From Streptomyces sp. rh34 (lineage in GTDB: Bacteria > Actinomycetota > Actinomycetes > Streptomycetales > Streptomycetaceae), in assembly GCF_002551245.1 (NCBI RefSeq), contig NZ_NTGZ01000010.1, positions 1 to 61,202 on the forward strand: a DNA stretch of 61,202 nucleotides. Direction: 5' to 3'. How positions within the stretch are numbered: position 1 is the first letter of the stretch; every line of letters starts with the position of its first letter. The notes under the pieces are model-generated. The model did no database searches. It was given only the letters and a program-made list of their open reading frames with translations, and had not been told where the DNA came from. Below, piece by piece: positions 59,712 through 61,202 of the stretch. The position numbers and the translations under genes are program-made.

Positions 59712-61175
59712 ATGGATATGCACACTGTCGTGGTGGGGACGTCCGGAACCACCGCCGAGGACGTCGTCGCCGTGGCCCGCCACGGCGCCCGGGTCGAGCT
59801 CTCCGCCGCCGCCGTGGAGGCCCTTGCCGCCGCCCGTCTCATCGTGGACGCGCTCGCCGCCAAGCCCGAGCCGGTCTACGGCGTCTCCACCGGCTTCGGC
59901 GCCCTCGCCAGCCGCCACATCAGCCCGGAACTGCGGGCGCAGCTCCAGCGCAACATCGTCCGCTCGCACGCGGCCGGCATGGGCCCCCGCGTCGAGCGCG
60001 AGGTCGTCCGCGCGCTGATGTTCCTCCGGCTGAAGACGGTCGCCTCCGGCCACACCGGGGTACGCCCCGAGGTCGCGCAGACCATGGCCGACCTGCTGAA
60101 CGCGGGTATCACGCCCGTCGTCCACGAGTACGGCTCGCTCGGCTGCTCCGGCGACCTCGCCCCGCTCTCGCACTGTGCGCTCACCCTGATGGGCGAGGGT
60201 GACGCGGAGGGCCCCGACGGCACGGTCCGGCCCGCGGGCGAGCTTCTCGCCGCGCACGGCATCACTCCGGTCGAGCTCCGCGAGAAGGAGGGCCTCGCCC
60301 TCCTCAACGGCACCGACGGCATGCTCGGCATGCTGGTCATGGCCCTCGCCGACCTGAAGAACCTCTACACCTCGGCCGACATCACCGCCGCCCTCTCCCT
60401 GGAGGCGCTGCTCGGCACGGACAAGGTCCTCGCCCCCGAGCTGCACGCCATCCGCCCGCACCCCGGGCAGGGCGTCAGCGCGGACAACATGCTGCGGGTG
60501 CTCGCCGGTTCAGGGTTGACGGGCCATCACCAGGACGACGCCCCCCGGGTCCAGGACGCCTACTCGGTGCGCTGCGCCCCCCAGGTCAACGGTGCGGGCC
60601 GCGACACCCTCGACTACGCGGCCGTCGTCGCGGGCCGCGAACTGGCCTCCTCCATCGACAATCCGGTGGTCCTGCGAGGGGGCACCTCCCGTTCGAGCGA
60701 AGCCGAGAACGGGGGAGGCCGGGTCGAGTCCAACGGGAACTTCCACGGCGCGCCCGTCGCGTACGTCCTGGACTTCCTCGCGATCGTCGCCGCCGACCTC
60801 GGCTCGATCTGCGAACGCCGCACCGACCGGCTGCTCGACAAGAACCGCTCGCACGGCCTGCCGCCGTTCCTCGCGGACGACGCCGGGGTCGACTCGGGCC
60901 TGATGATCGCCCAGTACACCCAGGCCGCCCTGGTCAGCGAGATGAAGCGGCTCGCGGTCCCCGCCTCCGCCGACTCCATCCCGTCCTCCGCGATGCAGGA
61001 GGACCACGTCTCCATGGGCTGGTCCGCCGCGCGCAAACTCCGTACGGCCGTGGACAACCTGGCCCGGATCGTCGCGGTCGAGCTGTACGCCGCGACCCGC
61101 GCCGTGGAGATCCGCGCCGCCCAGGGACTGACCCCCGCCCCCGCCTCGCGGGCCGCCGTGGACGCGCTGCGGGCC
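59712..61175 (+). CDS. hutH: Histidine ammonia-lyase, 3' end missing
   Basis: It converts histidine to urocanate. The window holds 488 codons; the true end is lost to adapter sequence. It has YGVSTGFGALASRHI, the MIO-forming loop GSLGCSGDLAPLSH with Cys145-Ser146-Gly147 (Ala-Ser-Gly in most family members), AYSVRCAPQVNG, DNP and GNFHGAPVAYVLDF, and SMQEDHVSMGW-like residues (SSAMQEDHVSMGWSA). Between DNP and GNFH are 23 residues rather than about 12, because a palindromic DNA insert of about 44 nt is read in frame. Confidence 0.93.
60675..60718. repeat. Palindromic REP-like insertion inside hutH
   Basis: CCTCCCGTTC (60685-60694) is complementary to GAACGGGGGAGG (60707-60718), apart from two extra G. 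With the leading GGGGGCA it resembles the short CACCTCCC...GGGGGAGG palindromes scattered in Streptomyces genomes. It is translated as about fourteen Gly/Ser/Glu-rich residues (RGGTSRSSEAENGGG). Confidence 0.65.
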
Positions 61176-61202
61176 CTGTCTCTTATACACATCTCTGAGC
61201 GG
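61176..61202. other. Nextera transposon adapter at the contig end (not genomic)
   Basis: Bases 61176-61194 are the 19-bp Tn5 mosaic end used in Nextera libraries (CTGTCTCTTATACACATCT), and the following CTGAGCGG matches the older Nextera adapter. The minus-strand frames entering here begin MYKRQ and MCIRD, known adapter-derived peptides. Confidence 0.97.

Noticed and set aside
60510..61190. Minus-strand frames beginning MYKRQ and MCIRD
   Set aside because: Their starts lie in adapter sequence and the rest is antisense to hutH.
1..61202. tRNA, rRNA, CRISPR array, insertion sequence, integrase or attachment site
   Set aside because: I looked for each on both strands and saw no cloverleaf, spaced direct-repeat array, transposase frame or terminal repeats. 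I also noticed no in-frame TTA codon, but did not check every codon.

Overview
This is a window of very GC-rich actinobacterial DNA, almost certainly Streptomyces. Codon third positions are strongly G/C, GTG and TTG starts are common, and gene content and order match, as far as I recall, the S. coelicolor chromosome around SCO4873-SCO4932: a sialate-like sugar cluster, the BMP nucleoside transporter, cdd, deoA, add, afsQ1/afsQ2/sigQ, deoC, pccE/pccB, birA, cya and hutH. Locus numbers are from memory, not from a search. I saw no rRNA, tRNA, CRISPR array, insertion sequence or integrase. The last 27 bases (61176-61202) are Nextera transposon adapter and cut hutH short, so this is the end of an assembly contig.

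Layout. 1-8350: a probable cell-wall glycopolymer locus (acyltransferase, polysialyltransferase-like protein, GT2, DUF6716-like protein, a CMP-nonulosonate synthetase fused to a KdsC-type phosphatase, a NeuB-type synthase, and a sialyltransferase-like protein). 8372-10456: an exported dimethylformamidase-beta-like protein and a poor region. 10457-19115: M20 amidohydrolase, nucleoside lipoprotein and ABC transporter, cdd and deoA. 18918-30238: subtilase, STAS protein, sigma factor, L,D-transpeptidase, methyltransferase, MFS/LysR pair, membrane protein and hydrolase. 30314-33100: add, a small secreted protein, PspC and VanZ. 33089-37190: the AfsQ lipoprotein/kinase/regulator operon, divergent from sigQ. 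37191-45967: uridine kinase, a second small secreted protein, two ALDHs with deoC, a PH-like membrane protein, phosphosugar mutase, purine nucleoside phosphorylase and a GGCT-like protein. 46240-55929: quinone dehydrogenase, DeoR and TetR regulators, acyl-CoA carboxylase alpha, Maf, a 42-residue membrane protein, pccE/pccB and birA. 56108-61175: adenylate cyclase, enoyl-CoA hydratase, a GGDEF protein and hutH.

The genes form a nearly complete nucleoside import and catabolism pathway scattered over 35 kb: lipoprotein plus ABC transporter, cytidine deaminase, pyrimidine phosphorylase, adenosine deaminase, purine phosphorylase, a phosphohexomutase likely acting as phosphopentomutase, deoxyribose-phosphate aldolase, and an aldehyde dehydrogenase placed to remove the acetaldehyde. 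The strongest new signal is a 12-bp palindrome, CTACGCGCGTAG, perfect before add, deoC and the purine phosphorylase and near-perfect before the lipoprotein and the transporter ATPase. It marks a candidate nucleoside regulon whose regulator is not identified here.

Other regulatory signals are a perfect AfsQ1-type box between afsQ1 and sigQ, a BldD-type box before the GGDEF gene, and many genes (about fifteen) whose -10 hexamer ends 6-7 nt before the start codon, implying leaderless mRNAs. Several proteins lack key residues or domains of their families (NeuB without SAF, hydrolase without the nucleophile Ser, ALDH without catalytic Cys, Lpd-type protein without the redox Cys pair), and the ABC ATPase seems to have no standard start codon.
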